Shown one piece after another: positions 8,685-17,382 of a stretch of 64,000 nucleotides of DNA. Both the position numbers and the translations under genes were made by a program. The notes beneath the pieces were generated by a model that was given only the letters and a program-made list of their open reading frames with translations, did no database searches and was not told the origin of the DNA. Position 1 is the stretch's first letter. The number at the start of each line of letters is the position of its first letter. This DNA comes from Lysobacterales bacterium (lineage in GTDB: Bacteria > Pseudomonadota > Gammaproteobacteria > Xanthomonadales > SZUA-38): assembly GCA_030065125.1 (NCBI GenBank), contig JASJDM010000008.1, positions 1-64,000 on the forward strand, in the 5' to 3' direction.

Positions 8685-8775
8685 AAAAGACTTAAAAAAA
8701 CGGCAAAGTGTAAAGAAAATGTGAAAACATATAAAAACAGATAAAAATAGACATAAACGATGTTAAGTGATTAAA
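8685..8775 (+). promoter_or_regulatory. Phased A-tract region upstream of HTH/Mrp operon
   Basis: A-runs of 3-7 bases occur at about 8685, 8694, 8705, 8716, 8724, 8733, 8743, 8755, 8764 and 8773, a spacing close to 10 bases, in an otherwise high-GC sequence. Helically phased A-tracts bend DNA and can serve as UP elements or as sites for nucleoid proteins. It ends eight bases before the start codon at 8783, so the promoter of the HTH/Mrp operon should lie within or at its edge. The exact -10/-35 is not assigned. Confidence 0.55.
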
Positions 8776-8782
8776 TGCGCCC

Positions 8783-8995
8783 ATGCTGCGCAAACCCATG
8801 TACACCGTTCACGAAGCCGCTGAGCTCCTCAAGGTCAAGGAGAGCACCTTGCGTTCCCTGATCAATGACAAGCAGCTGCGTGCCGTGAAAGTAGGCAAGG
8901 AATGGCGGATCGCGGAGGTTGATTTGACCGAGTTCCTCAATGAGCACGCCAATCGCGAGCCTCACCGCCAGGAAGGCTCAGATGTCAACGAATAA
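8783..8995 (+). CDS. Excisionase-type (MerR-like) helix-turn-helix protein
   Basis: 70 residues. Nearly the whole protein is one winged HTH of the excisionase/HTH_17 type: YTVHEAAELLKVKESTLRSLI then WRIAEVDLTEFL. Such proteins bind DNA, either as phage excisionases or as small regulators. No integrase or phage gene is nearby, and the Mrp E subunit starts only 12 bases downstream. It is therefore more likely a regulator co-transcribed with the antiporter genes. Confidence 0.85.
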   Translation: MLRKPMYTVHEAAELLKVKESTLRSLINDKQLRAVKVGKEWRIAEVDLTEFLNEHANREPHRQEGSDVNE

Positions 8996-9007
8996 CACGG
9001 AGAGGCC

Positions 9008-9484
9008 ATGGGTCGTCTGCTGATACTTGCCATCGGATTGGCTGCGGCCTGGCTGGTCTGGTCGGGTCTGTTCAAGCCGCTCATCTTCGGCCTTGGGGCG
9101 TTATCCCTGGTGCTGGTGCTGTGGCTGGCGATCCGGATGAAAGTAACCCGATATGGTTCTTTCTCACTGGACCTTGCGCCTCGACTGCTGGGATTCTGGG
9201 CATGGCTGCTGAAAGAGATCGTCAAGTCCAACCTGACTGTGGCTCGAATCGTGCTGTCTCCCCGGATGAACATCTCGCCGCGCATGGTGACCGTCGAGCC
9301 GCCGACGCGAGGGCTGCAGGGTCAGGCGATTCTCGCTAACAGCATCACCTTGACCCCGGGCACGGTGACTGTTGATGCCCACGATGGGACATTCAAGGTC
9401 CATTGTCTGACCGAAGAGGGCGCTGCCGACATTGAACGCGGTGAGATGGCCCGGCGTATCCACAAAGCGGTGGGCGACCGATGA
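9008..9484 (+). CDS. mrpE: Mrp-type Na+/H+ antiporter subunit E
   Basis: 158 residues with two or three N-terminal helices and the typical soluble tail (ANSITLTPGTVTVD...VHCL). A GGAGAG ribosome site precedes the ATG. It is the first subunit gene of the antiporter set and overlaps mrpF by four bases. Role: accessory subunit of the membrane antiporter exchanging cytoplasmic Na+ (or K+) for H+. Confidence 0.93.
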   Translation: MGRLLILAIGLAAAWLVWSGLFKPLIFGLGALSLVLVLWLAIRMKVTRYGSFSLDLAPRLLGFWAWLLKEIVKSNLTVARIVLSPRMNISPRMVTVEPPTRGLQGQAILANSITLTPGTVTVDAHDGTFKVHCLTEEGAADIERGEMARRIHKAVGDR

Positions 9485-9807
9485 TGTTTGCCGTGGGCGC
9501 TGCCGCCGTCACTATCACCATGATGCTGGCTCTGCTGCGAGCGCTGCTGGGGCCATCGGTTTATGACCGGGTACTGGCGGTGAACATGCTGGGGACCAAG
9601 ACGGTGCTTCTGCTGGCGCTGACGGCTTTTGCCATGGGGCGGCCGGACTTCATCGACCTGGCCATTACCTACGCGCTGATCAACTTCATTGGCGTGATCG
9701 CGGTGCTGCAGTTCTTCTACAGCCGTGACCTGCGCAAGGCCGAGGAGCGAGCAGCCAAGTCCGCCCACGGCGGCGCCGTGGGACCCAGCCAGGCGGGTCC
9801 CCAATGA
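9481..9807 (+). CDS. mrpF: Mrp-type antiporter subunit F
   Basis: 108 residues, three helices. The conserved GPSVYDRVLAVNMLGT motif is typical of MrpF/MnhF, and a charged tail follows the last helix. It starts in an ATGATG double start; the first is used because it overlaps the mrpE stop. Confidence 0.93.
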   Translation: MMFAVGAAAVTITMMLALLRALLGPSVYDRVLAVNMLGTKTVLLLALTAFAMGRPDFIDLAITYALINFIGVIAVLQFFYSRDLRKAEERAAKSAHGGAVGPSQAGPQ

Positions 9808-10139
9808 ACTGGCTCGATTGGCTCACGGCGCTGATGGTCAGCGCTGGCGGTTTCTTTGTATTCGTGGGCGGTGTTGGCGCAGTCCGCATGCCCGATCTGT
9901 ACACTCGCATGCACGCCACCAGCCTCACCGACACCCTCGGCAGCCTGCTGATCCTGGTGGGTCTCATGCTGCAATCCGGGTTCACCCTGATCACCCTGAA
10001 GATCGTGCTGGTCGCGGCCTTCCTGTTGGTGACCGGCCCCACCGCGGCTTACGCACTGGCCAACGCGGCTTTCCTTGGCGGACAACTTCCTGAAGGACTG
10101 CAGGACGGTGCGTCGGATGATGGGGAGACGCAGCCATGA
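9804..10139 (+). CDS. mrpG: Mrp-type antiporter subunit G
   Basis: 111 residues, three helices, with the family hallmark RMPDLYTRMHATSLTDTLG. Both flanking genes overlap it by four bases (ATGA junctions), which indicates coupled translation and fixed subunit stoichiometry. Confidence 0.93.
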   Translation: MNWLDWLTALMVSAGGFFVFVGGVGAVRMPDLYTRMHATSLTDTLGSLLILVGLMLQSGFTLITLKIVLVAAFLLVTGPTAAYALANAAFLGGQLPEGLQDGASDDGETQP

Positions 10140-11122
10140 TCGAGCTGTTTGGCGTGTTCCTGCTGGCGCTGGCGGTGATCACCGCAATAGGCGTAGTTCA
10201 GGCTCGCAACCTGTTTGCCGGTGTCATGCTCATGGGGATCTTCAGCCTGCTCATGGCGGCAACATTTTTCCTGCTCGATGCCGCCGACGTGGCGCTGACC
10301 GAAGCAGCCGTGGGTGCCGGGATTTCTACGGTACTCATGCTGTCAGCCCTGGCGCTGTCGGGCGCGGAAGAAAAGGCACGCAGCCGCTCCAGGATTCTCG
10401 CCCTGATCGTGGTTACCGTGACCGCCGCGACGGTGATCTACGCTACGTTTGAAAAGCCGCGACTGGGTGACCCCAACGCGCCGGTGCAGCAGCACGTGGC
10501 GCCGTGGTACTTCGACATGACCCAGGAGGCTATCGAGATACCCAACGTGGTCACCGCGGTGCTCTCCAGCTTCCGGGGTTACGACACCCTGGGTGAGGTC
10601 ATTGTGGTGTTCACCGCCGGAATCGGTGTGCTGTTCCTGATCGGCGCCGCCGCGCCCAAGGGCCGGGCCAGCCCGTCACAAGGGGATCTGCCCGTGGGCC
10701 TCAAACACCATCAGCCCATCCGGGTGGTGGGGAAATTGGCCATCCCGTTCATCCTTTTGTTTGCGTTTTATGTCCAGTTCCACGGCGAATACAGTCCGGG
10801 GGGAGGATTCCAGGCGGGGGCACTGTTTGCTGCCGCCATCATCCTCTACGGCATGTTGGAGGGTGAAGCAACCGCCCTGTCAATTATTCCCGCCCCGGTG
10901 CTGTTTGCCATGTCCGCGGGTGGCGCGCTTCTGTTCGGTGGCGTTGGGGTAGTGTGCATGCTGCTGGGCGGCAACTTCCTGCAGTACGATGTGCTGCTGG
11001 CTGGCAGTCCAGTTGGGGCCCAGCAGATGGGCATCATCGCCATCGAGTTGGGGGTCGGCATCACGGTGGCGGGAACCCTGCTGTCGATTTTCTTCGCGTT
11101 TGCCACCCGGGATCAGTCATGA
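10136..11122 (+). CDS. mrpB: Fused MbhD/MbhE-like + MrpB antiporter subunit
   Basis: 328 residues, about twice the length of a standalone MrpB. Residues 1-80 match the MrpA C-terminal/MbhD type (VALTEAAVGAGISTVL). Residues 90-180 resemble MbhE (PNVVTAVLSSFRGYDTLGE). Residues 195-328 are MnhB proper (FYVQFHGEYSPGGGFQAG). The regions normally at the C-terminus of MrpA are thus fused to B, while no long NuoL-type MrpA is present. This matches the organisation of archaeal-type Mbh membrane modules. Confidence 0.88.
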   Translation: MIELFGVFLLALAVITAIGVVQARNLFAGVMLMGIFSLLMAATFFLLDAADVALTEAAVGAGISTVLMLSALALSGAEEKARSRSRILALIVVTVTAATVIYATFEKPRLGDPNAPVQQHVAPWYFDMTQEAIEIPNVVTAVLSSFRGYDTLGEVIVVFTAGIGVLFLIGAAAPKGRASPSQGDLPVGLKHHQPIRVVGKLAIPFILLFAFYVQFHGEYSPGGGFQAGALFAAAIILYGMLEGEATALSIIPAPVLFAMSAGGALLFGGVGVVCMLLGGNFLQYDVLLAGSPVGAQQMGIIAIELGVGITVAGTLLSIFFAFATRDQS

Positions 11123-11514
11123 GCGAGATACTCGGGCTGTTCAACTACTGGGTGTTCGTGCTGCTCATGGTGATCGGCTTTTATGCGGTCATCGCCAAGC
11201 CCAACCTGATCAAGAAACTGCTGGGACTGTCTATTTTTCAGGCCGCAGTATTCCTGCTGTTCATCTCCATGGGCAAAGTGGACGGCGGCACCGCTCCTAT
11301 CATCCAGAACGGCAACTGGGACGCTGTATTCTCCAATCCGCTGCCCCAGGTACTGATCCTCACGGCCATTGTGGTCGGGATTTCCACCCTGGCCCTGGGT
11401 CTGGCCATCGTGGTGCGCATCAAGGAAGCCTACGGCACCATCGAGGAGATTGACGCCATTGCCTCGGGGGAGGCGACCCAGCTGCAGCAGGATTCCGGGG
11501 AGTCAAAGCAATGA
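11119..11514 (+). CDS. mrpC: Mrp-type antiporter subunit C
   Basis: 131 residues from the ATG at 11119, overlapping the previous gene by four bases. NuoK-like three-helix protein with GLSIFQAAVFLLF and the typical DPLPQ-equivalent NPLPQVLILTAIVVG. The hydrophilic, Gln/Glu-rich tail after residue 110 is family-variable. Confidence 0.92.
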   Translation: MSEILGLFNYWVFVLLMVIGFYAVIAKPNLIKKLLGLSIFQAAVFLLFISMGKVDGGTAPIIQNGNWDAVFSNPLPQVLILTAIVVGISTLALGLAIVVRIKEAYGTIEEIDAIASGEATQLQQDSGESKQ

Positions 11515-13016
11515 GCCTGGCGTCCCAGCTTCCGGCGCTGCAGGTTGCAGTGCCCATGTTGACCGCGCCGCTGGTGGCGCTGCTGCGGGATTCCCACCTG
11601 AGCTGGGCGGCGGCGTTTGCCGCCAGCGCCATGTCCTTTGTCCTGGCCATTGCCATCACCGGACAGGTGATCGGCGGCGAAACGCTGGTGTACCACATGG
11701 GTGGCTGGGCGCCGCCGTTTGGAATCTCGCTGTACATTGATGAACTCAGCGCCCTGCTGCTGCTCATCATCACCGGTGCGGCAACCCTGACCCTGCTGGC
11801 CGGACGAGGCAGCCTGGAAGAGCAGGTGGGCGAAGCGCGCATGCCGCTGTTCCTGGCGGCCTGGCTGCTGACCCTGGCGGGCCTGGCGGGCATCGTGGTC
11901 AGTGGCGACGCCTTCAACATTTTTGTCTTCATGGAGATTTCCTCCCTGGCCACCTACATCCTGGTCAGCGGGGGTCCCCAGCGCCGGGCGCTCACGGCGG
12001 TGTTCAAATACCTCATCACGGGAACCGTAGGCGCTACCTTCTACCTGATCGGCGTGGGCATGGTCTACATGATGACCGGCACCCTGAACATCGCCGACAT
12101 GGAGGTCCGACTGGCCGAGGTCAGCGACCGCAATGTGGTTTACGTGGCGGCCGGATTTATCACCATCGGCCTGGCGCTGAAGGCGGCGATTTTTCCGCTG
12201 CACGCCTGGATGCCCAACGCCTACACTTTTGCGCCCCACATCGTCACGGCGTTCATTGCCGCATGTTCTACCAAGGTGTCGCTGTACGTGCTGCTGCGGC
12301 TGGACTTCTTCGTGTTCCAGAAAAACCTGGTGGATCACGAACTGCAGTTTGCCTACCTGCTGATGCCGCTGGCCGTCATCGGAATCCTTTACGGCTCCAT
12401 CGCCGCCATCTTCGAACAGAATCTGAAGCGGATCCTGGCGTTTTCCTCGGTGGCCCAGATCGGCTACATCCTGTTGGGCGCCAGCCTGATTTCCGTGGCG
12501 GGATTCACCGCTGCCGTGCTGCATTTCTTCAACCACGCCCTGGCCAAGACGGCGCTGTTCCTGGCCGTGGCCTGCCTGGGCCTGCAGTTCGCCAAAATGC
12601 GCCTGGAGGACCTCCGGGGTGTCGGCCGCAGCATGCCGTGGACCCTGGCGGCCTTCGCCGGTGCGGGTCTCAGCCTGATCGGCGTTCCCGGCACCGCCGG
12701 GTTCGTCAGCAAGTGGGCCTTGATTGGTGCGGCCATGGAAAAGGGGGCGCCGGGCGCTGCCCTGGTGGCGCTGATCCTGTTCAGCTCGCTGCTGGCCGTG
12801 GTCTACGTGTGGCGGATCGTGGAGGTGACCTGGTTCGGTCACGGCGGCGAGCAGGCCAAGGCAGCAGGCGGCGGCCCGATTACCGAAGCGCCGCTGTGGA
12901 TTCTCACCATGACCTGGGTGGCAGTGCTGGCCAATTTCTGGTTCGGGTTTGATTCCTCCCTGCCCATGCAGCTGGCGTCTTCCTCGGCCGAGGAATTTCT
13001 GAGGCATCAGCCATGA
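11511..13016 (+). CDS. mrpD: Mrp-type antiporter D subunit (first copy)
   Basis: 501 residues, about 14 helices, of the NuoL/M/N proton-pump family. Key pump residues are visible: Glu in FVFMEISSLATYIL (helix 5) and Lys in LALKAAIFPLHAWMP (helix 7), with a further Lys near NHALAKTALF. It forms one ion-translocating channel of the complex. It overlaps the next D gene by four bases. Confidence 0.92.
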   Translation: MSLASQLPALQVAVPMLTAPLVALLRDSHLSWAAAFAASAMSFVLAIAITGQVIGGETLVYHMGGWAPPFGISLYIDELSALLLLIITGAATLTLLAGRGSLEEQVGEARMPLFLAAWLLTLAGLAGIVVSGDAFNIFVFMEISSLATYILVSGGPQRRALTAVFKYLITGTVGATFYLIGVGMVYMMTGTLNIADMEVRLAEVSDRNVVYVAAGFITIGLALKAAIFPLHAWMPNAYTFAPHIVTAFIAACSTKVSLYVLLRLDFFVFQKNLVDHELQFAYLLMPLAVIGILYGSIAAIFEQNLKRILAFSSVAQIGYILLGASLISVAGFTAAVLHFFNHALAKTALFLAVACLGLQFAKMRLEDLRGVGRSMPWTLAAFAGAGLSLIGVPGTAGFVSKWALIGAAMEKGAPGAALVALILFSSLLAVVYVWRIVEVTWFGHGGEQAKAAGGGPITEAPLWILTMTWVAVLANFWFGFDSSLPMQLASSSAEEFLRHQP

Positions 13017-14491
13017 CAGCAGAAACCACCATTCTGCTGTCCCTGCTGATTCCGGCGCTGGGCGCCGTGGGCATCGCCGTATCCAGCCGCTGGCCCAACG
13101 TCCGCGAGTCGGTGACCCTGGTGACCGCGGGCCTGCTGATGATCAATGTCTGGAGCCTGATCCCCGGCATCATGGACGGCGGCCGGCCCTTCGTGTCCCT
13201 GTTCGAGTTCCTGCCCGGCGTGGCCATTGCGTTCCGGGTTGAACCCCTGGGCATGCTGTTTGCCGCCCTGGCGTCCGGCCTGTGGATCGTCAACTCCATC
13301 TACTCCATTGGCTACATGCGCGGCAACAAGGAAAAGCACCAGACCCGCTTCTACATCTGCTTTGCCATTGCGCTCAGCGCCGCCATGGGCATCGCGTTTG
13401 CGGACAACCTGCTGACCCTGTTTCTGTTTTACGAGATCCTGACCCTGTCCACCTACCCGCTGGTGTCCCACAAGGGGGATCAGCCCACGGTGCGGTCGGC
13501 CCGGACCTATATCGGTATTCTGCTGGGAACCTCCATTGGCCTGCTGCTGCCGGCCATCCTGTGGACCCTGTCTGCCGCCGGCACCCTGACCTTTACCGAG
13601 GGCGGCATCCTGGCCGGCAAGCTCAGCGGGCCCGAAGTGGGACTGCTGCTGGGTCTGTTTGCCTTTGGCGTCGGCAAGGCGGCCTTGATGCCGGTGCACA
13701 AGTGGCTGCCCGCGGCCATGGTGGCGCCGACCCCGGTCAGCGCGCTGCTGCACGCGGTGGCGGTGGTGAAGGCCGGCGTGTTCTCCATTACAAAGATCAT
13801 CGTCTACATCTTCGGCATCGACTTCCTGGACGCTGAGCCCAGCGCCGCCTGGCTGCCGCTGGTGGCGGCCTTCACCGTGGTGGCTGCCAGTATCGTCGCC
13901 CTGCGCCAGACCAACCTGAAGCGGCTGCTGGCCTACTCCACCATCAGTCAGCTGTCTTACATCGTGCTGGCCGCCGCAGTGCTGAAGCCGCTGTCGGAAA
14001 TCGGCGCGGCCATCCACATGGTGACCCACGCCTTTGGCAAGATCACCCTGTTCTTCGCCGCCGGCGCTATTTACGTGGCGTCCAAGAAAACCGAGCTGCA
14101 CCAGCTGCACGGCATTGCCCATCGCATGCCCTGGACCATGGCGGCCTTTACCATAGGCGCCCTGAGCATGATTGGGGTTCCGCCCACGGCGGGTTTTGTC
14201 TCCAAGTGGTACATCCTCGGCGGTGCCCTGGAAGCGCAGAACTACGTGGCCATTTTCACCCTGGTGGCCAGTACCGCGCTGAACGCGGCATATTTCCTGC
14301 CCATCATCTACCGCGCCTGGGTGGCACCGGAGAGGCCACTGCCGGAGTCTTCGCCCTATCGCAATCACGGAGAAGCGCCCTGGCCCATGGTGGTGGCGCT
14401 GACCACCACCGCGGCGCTGACGCTGATCTTTTTCATCTACAACCAGCCGGTGCTGGACCTCGAAGCCCAACTGGTAGGACGCAATCCATGA
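13013..14491 (+). CDS. Mrp-type antiporter D/A-like subunit (second copy)
   Basis: 492 residues. NuoL-like, with FLFYEILTLSTYPL, FGVGKAALMPVHKWLP and PTPVSALLHAVAVVKAG, the signature shared by MrpA N-terminal, NuoL and Mbh-type pump subunits. All expected charged residues are present. Which of the D copies replaces the missing MrpA N-terminal module cannot be settled here, but this copy looks closest. Confidence 0.9.
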   Translation: MTAETTILLSLLIPALGAVGIAVSSRWPNVRESVTLVTAGLLMINVWSLIPGIMDGGRPFVSLFEFLPGVAIAFRVEPLGMLFAALASGLWIVNSIYSIGYMRGNKEKHQTRFYICFAIALSAAMGIAFADNLLTLFLFYEILTLSTYPLVSHKGDQPTVRSARTYIGILLGTSIGLLLPAILWTLSAAGTLTFTEGGILAGKLSGPEVGLLLGLFAFGVGKAALMPVHKWLPAAMVAPTPVSALLHAVAVVKAGVFSITKIIVYIFGIDFLDAEPSAAWLPLVAAFTVVAASIVALRQTNLKRLLAYSTISQLSYIVLAAAVLKPLSEIGAAIHMVTHAFGKITLFFAAGAIYVASKKTELHQLHGIAHRMPWTMAAFTIGALSMIGVPPTAGFVSKWYILGGALEAQNYVAIFTLVASTALNAAYFLPIIYRAWVAPERPLPESSPYRNHGEAPWPMVVALTTTAALTLIFFIYNQPVLDLEAQLVGRNP

Positions 14492-14769
14492 GAGCACATG
14501 ACAATCACTGGCTGACCCGGCCCTCTACCGTGCGCATCCTGTGGATTGTGTTCAGCATAATCCTCGGCATTACCGTGGCCCTCCAGTTCCTGGTGCCGGT
14601 CAAAGGGGCGTTTGCCATCGAGAAGACCTTTGGGTTCGGCGCCTGGTATGGATTTCTGGCCTGCGTGTTGATGGTGCTGGTGGCCAAGGTGCTCGGCTGG
14701 TTGCTGAAACGGCCGGAAGACTACTACCAGTCCGAGCCTTCGGCACAGGAGTCAGCTGATGAACATTGA
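14488..14769 (+). CDS. Small two-helix membrane protein in antiporter operon
   Basis: 93 residues from the ATG at 14488, overlapping the second D subunit by four bases and the third by eleven. Two hydrophobic helices (about 17-35 and 50-70) are followed by an acidic tail. I do not recognise a named family. Tight embedding in the operon implies it is a structural or assembly partner of the antiporter. Confidence 0.75.
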   Translation: MRAHDNHWLTRPSTVRILWIVFSIILGITVALQFLVPVKGAFAIEKTFGFGAWYGFLACVLMVLVAKVLGWLLKRPEDYYQSEPSAQESADEH

Positions 14770-16447
14770 GATGCTGCCCCCCGCCCTGATCATGCTGGCC
14801 GGGGCTGTCGCCATCCTGCTGACCCGGCCGGGCATGGTGCGCAACGCCATCGTGCTGGTGGCACCGCTGCTGACGCTTTGGGCGGTGTGGCTGGTGCCCG
14901 ACGGCATTTCCTCCACCGCCTACTACCTGGATTACACCATCGAGCTGGTTGAGGGCAGCCCGGTGAGGCGACTGTTCGCCACCATCTTTGCCATCATGGC
15001 TTTTGTCGGTGGACTGTATGCGTTCCGCACCGCGCGACGATTCGAACTGGCGGCCGCCTTTGCCTACGGCGCTGGCGCCATCGGCGTGGCTTTTGCCGGC
15101 GACCTGATCACCCTGTTCCTGTTCTGGGAGGTGATGGCGCTGTTCTCCACCGTTGTGGTGTGGTGCGGCGGAACCGAGAAGTCCAAGGCAGCCGGTATTC
15201 GCTACGCGGTGATCCACCTGCTCGGTGGCGTGATCCTGAAAGTGGGCATCGAGGGAGTCATGGTCAACACCGGCTCGGTAGACATCACCGCCATGTCGGT
15301 CACCGACTTCAGCTCGGCCATGATCCTGATCGGTATCCTGATCAACGCCGCCGCCCCGCCGCTGTCGGCCTGGTTGGCTGACGCCTACCCGGAGTCCAGC
15401 CCGACCGGGTCCGTGTTCCTGTCGGCGTTTACCACCAAGACCGCGGTGCTGGCCCTGATCCTGCTGTTCCCCGGCGAGTCCATTCTGATCTGGGTTGGGC
15501 TGTACATGATCTTTTACGGGATTATCTACGCGCTGCTGGAAAACGATGCGCGGCGCATTCTGGCCTACTCCATCGTCAACCAGGTGGGTTTCATGGTGGT
15601 GGCCGTGGGCATTGGCACCGAGACCGCCATCAACGGCGCCTCGGCCCACGCATTTGCCCACATCATCTACAAGGCGCTGCTGTTCATGAGCGCCGGCGTG
15701 GTGGTTTACCGGACGGGCTTGAGCCGCTGCAGTGACCTGGGTGGACTGTTCCGCACCATGCCGCTGACCACGGTTTGCGGCATCATCGGCGCCCTGGCCA
15801 TTTCCAGCTTCCCGCTGACCTCGGGTTTCACCACCAAGACGCTGATTTCCGAAGCTGCCGGTGCCCAGGGCCTGGTCTGGGTCTACTTCCTGCTGGCGGC
15901 AGCCTCGGCGGGCGTGTTCCTGCACGCCGGGATCAAGTTTCCGTGGTTCGTGTTCTTCCAGAAGGACTCCGGCCTGCGGCCCAAGGACGCCCCCTGGAAC
16001 ATGGGCGCGGCCATGGTGATCTTTGCCTTCGCCTGTATCCTGCTGGGGGTCTACCCGCAGCTGCTGTACCAGTACCTGCCGTATCCCGAGGACGCTGATT
16101 TCTACAAGCCGGGCAAGGTGTTGTTCTACCTGCAGCTGCTGCTGTTCTCGGGACTGGCGTTCTTCCTGATGCTGCCCCTGATGAAGCGTACCCTGACCCT
16201 GAGCCTGGATACGGACTGGATCTACCGGCGCATGTTCTTCAACGCCGCCAAGGTGGGCGCCCGCGCCCTGGCGGATATCCGCGACCGCGCGGCCAATGAC
16301 CTGAACGCCGCCAGCGGGTGGCTGTCCGGGTGGCTGTCAGCCAACTGGAAAACCGACGGTCCGTTCACCCGATCCTGGCCCATCAGCGCCACCGCTCTGT
16401 GGATCGCGGCGCTGCTGTCGGTGTACGTGTTCGTTTACTACCTGTAA
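14759..16447 (+). CDS. Mrp-type antiporter D subunit (third, divergent copy)
   Basis: 562 residues, about 15 helices. Helix 5 has the pump Glu (FLFWEVMALFSTVVVW). In the helix 7 region the usual K-x-A-x-x-P-x-H pattern is replaced by INAAAPPLSAWLADAYPE, losing both Lys and His, while a Lys appears slightly later in SAFTTKTAV. This is the divergent D-like class found in Mrp/Mbh-type clusters; its proton path may differ. A long C-terminal arm after residue 480 resembles the lateral helix of NuoL-type proteins. Confidence 0.88.
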   Translation: MNIEMLPPALIMLAGAVAILLTRPGMVRNAIVLVAPLLTLWAVWLVPDGISSTAYYLDYTIELVEGSPVRRLFATIFAIMAFVGGLYAFRTARRFELAAAFAYGAGAIGVAFAGDLITLFLFWEVMALFSTVVVWCGGTEKSKAAGIRYAVIHLLGGVILKVGIEGVMVNTGSVDITAMSVTDFSSAMILIGILINAAAPPLSAWLADAYPESSPTGSVFLSAFTTKTAVLALILLFPGESILIWVGLYMIFYGIIYALLENDARRILAYSIVNQVGFMVVAVGIGTETAINGASAHAFAHIIYKALLFMSAGVVVYRTGLSRCSDLGGLFRTMPLTTVCGIIGALAISSFPLTSGFTTKTLISEAAGAQGLVWVYFLLAAASAGVFLHAGIKFPWFVFFQKDSGLRPKDAPWNMGAAMVIFAFACILLGVYPQLLYQYLPYPEDADFYKPGKVLFYLQLLLFSGLAFFLMLPLMKRTLTLSLDTDWIYRRMFFNAAKVGARALADIRDRAANDLNAASGWLSGWLSANWKTDGPFTRSWPISATALWIAALLSVYVFVYYL

Positions 16448-16497
16448 CGTGCTGATCCGGGCACGCAAAAGAAACAAGAAATACCGAGGTATTTGAG

Positions 16498-17379
16498 ATG
16501 GCCGAACGCAGCAACGCACAATCCCTGATCGGTATCGTGATTGCGGTGACCCTGGGTGCTCTGGTGGCCTGGGCCGGCAGCGATGGCGGTGATCGCTACG
16601 GCGCCATCCCCGTATTCCTGCTCTGCGGCGCGCTGGCGTACGGCGTGAACTGGCTGGTGTTTATCCCGTCCGCCCTTGCGAAAACCGAGCACTATTACGA
16701 CCTGACCGGCGGCCTGACCTACATCACCGTCATCATCGCTGCCGTGCTCATGTCCAGCGAGCTCGACCAACGGTCCATGCTGGTGGCCGGCATGGTCATG
16801 GTCTGGGCTCTGCGACTGTCCACCTTCCTGTTTCTGCGCATCTCGAAATCGGGCAAGGACTCGCGCTTCGACGCCATCAAGACCCGGCCCATCCGTTTTC
16901 TCATGGCCTGGACCCTGCAGGGTCTCTGGGTGCTGCTGACCGCGGCGGCGGCCCTGGCCGTCATCACTGGCGGCAATCGTGAACCGCTGGGTGTCATCGG
17001 CACGGTGGGCATAGTCGTCTGGGCTGCCGGGATGCTGATCGAGATTATCTCAGACCGTCAGAAGTCCGCTTTCAGGGCTGATCCGGCCAACCAGGGCAAA
17101 TTCATCAACGTCGGCCTGTGGGCCTGGTCACGCCACCCCAACTACTTCGGTGAGATCGTGCTGTGGATTGGCATGGCCATTATTGCCATTCCGGTATTGT
17201 CCGGCTGGCAATGGGTGACTTTGATCTCCCCGATCTTTGTCACCCTGCTGCTGACCAAGGTCAGCGGCGTCCCCCTGCTGGAAGACGCCGCCGATAAGCG
17301 CTGGGGTGGCCAGGAAGACTACGAGGCCTACAAGCGCAATACGCCGGTACTGTTGCTGAAGCCGCCGAGGAAGGCTTGA
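16498..17379 (+). CDS. DUF1295 / steroid 5-alpha-reductase-like membrane protein
   Basis: 293 residues, about seven helices. The C-terminal third has the DUF1295 signature (WSRHPNYFGEIVLW and, near the end, GGQEDYEAYKRNTP), as in membrane-bound NADPH reductases and isoprenylcysteine methyltransferase-like folds. Substrate unknown. It lies 50 bases after the antiporter operon, possibly on the same transcript, and ends three bases from a convergent gene. Confidence 0.85.
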   Translation: MAERSNAQSLIGIVIAVTLGALVAWAGSDGGDRYGAIPVFLLCGALAYGVNWLVFIPSALAKTEHYYDLTGGLTYITVIIAAVLMSSELDQRSMLVAGMVMVWALRLSTFLFLRISKSGKDSRFDAIKTRPIRFLMAWTLQGLWVLLTAAAALAVITGGNREPLGVIGTVGIVVWAAGMLIEIISDRQKSAFRADPANQGKFINVGLWAWSRHPNYFGEIVLWIGMAIIAIPVLSGWQWVTLISPIFVTLLLTKVSGVPLLEDAADKRWGGQEDYEAYKRNTPVLLLKPPRKA

Positions 17380-17382
17380 GGC

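Noticed and set aside
8783..8995. Excisionase-like gene as sign of a prophage or integrative element
   Set aside because: No integrase, attachment repeats or phage genes nearby, and it sits in the antiporter operon.
11430..14497. Two long minus-strand frames (about 525 and 496 codons) across the antiporter D genes
   Set aside because: Low-complexity, Gly/Gln/His-rich translations that mirror hydrophobic codons of the real plus-strand genes.
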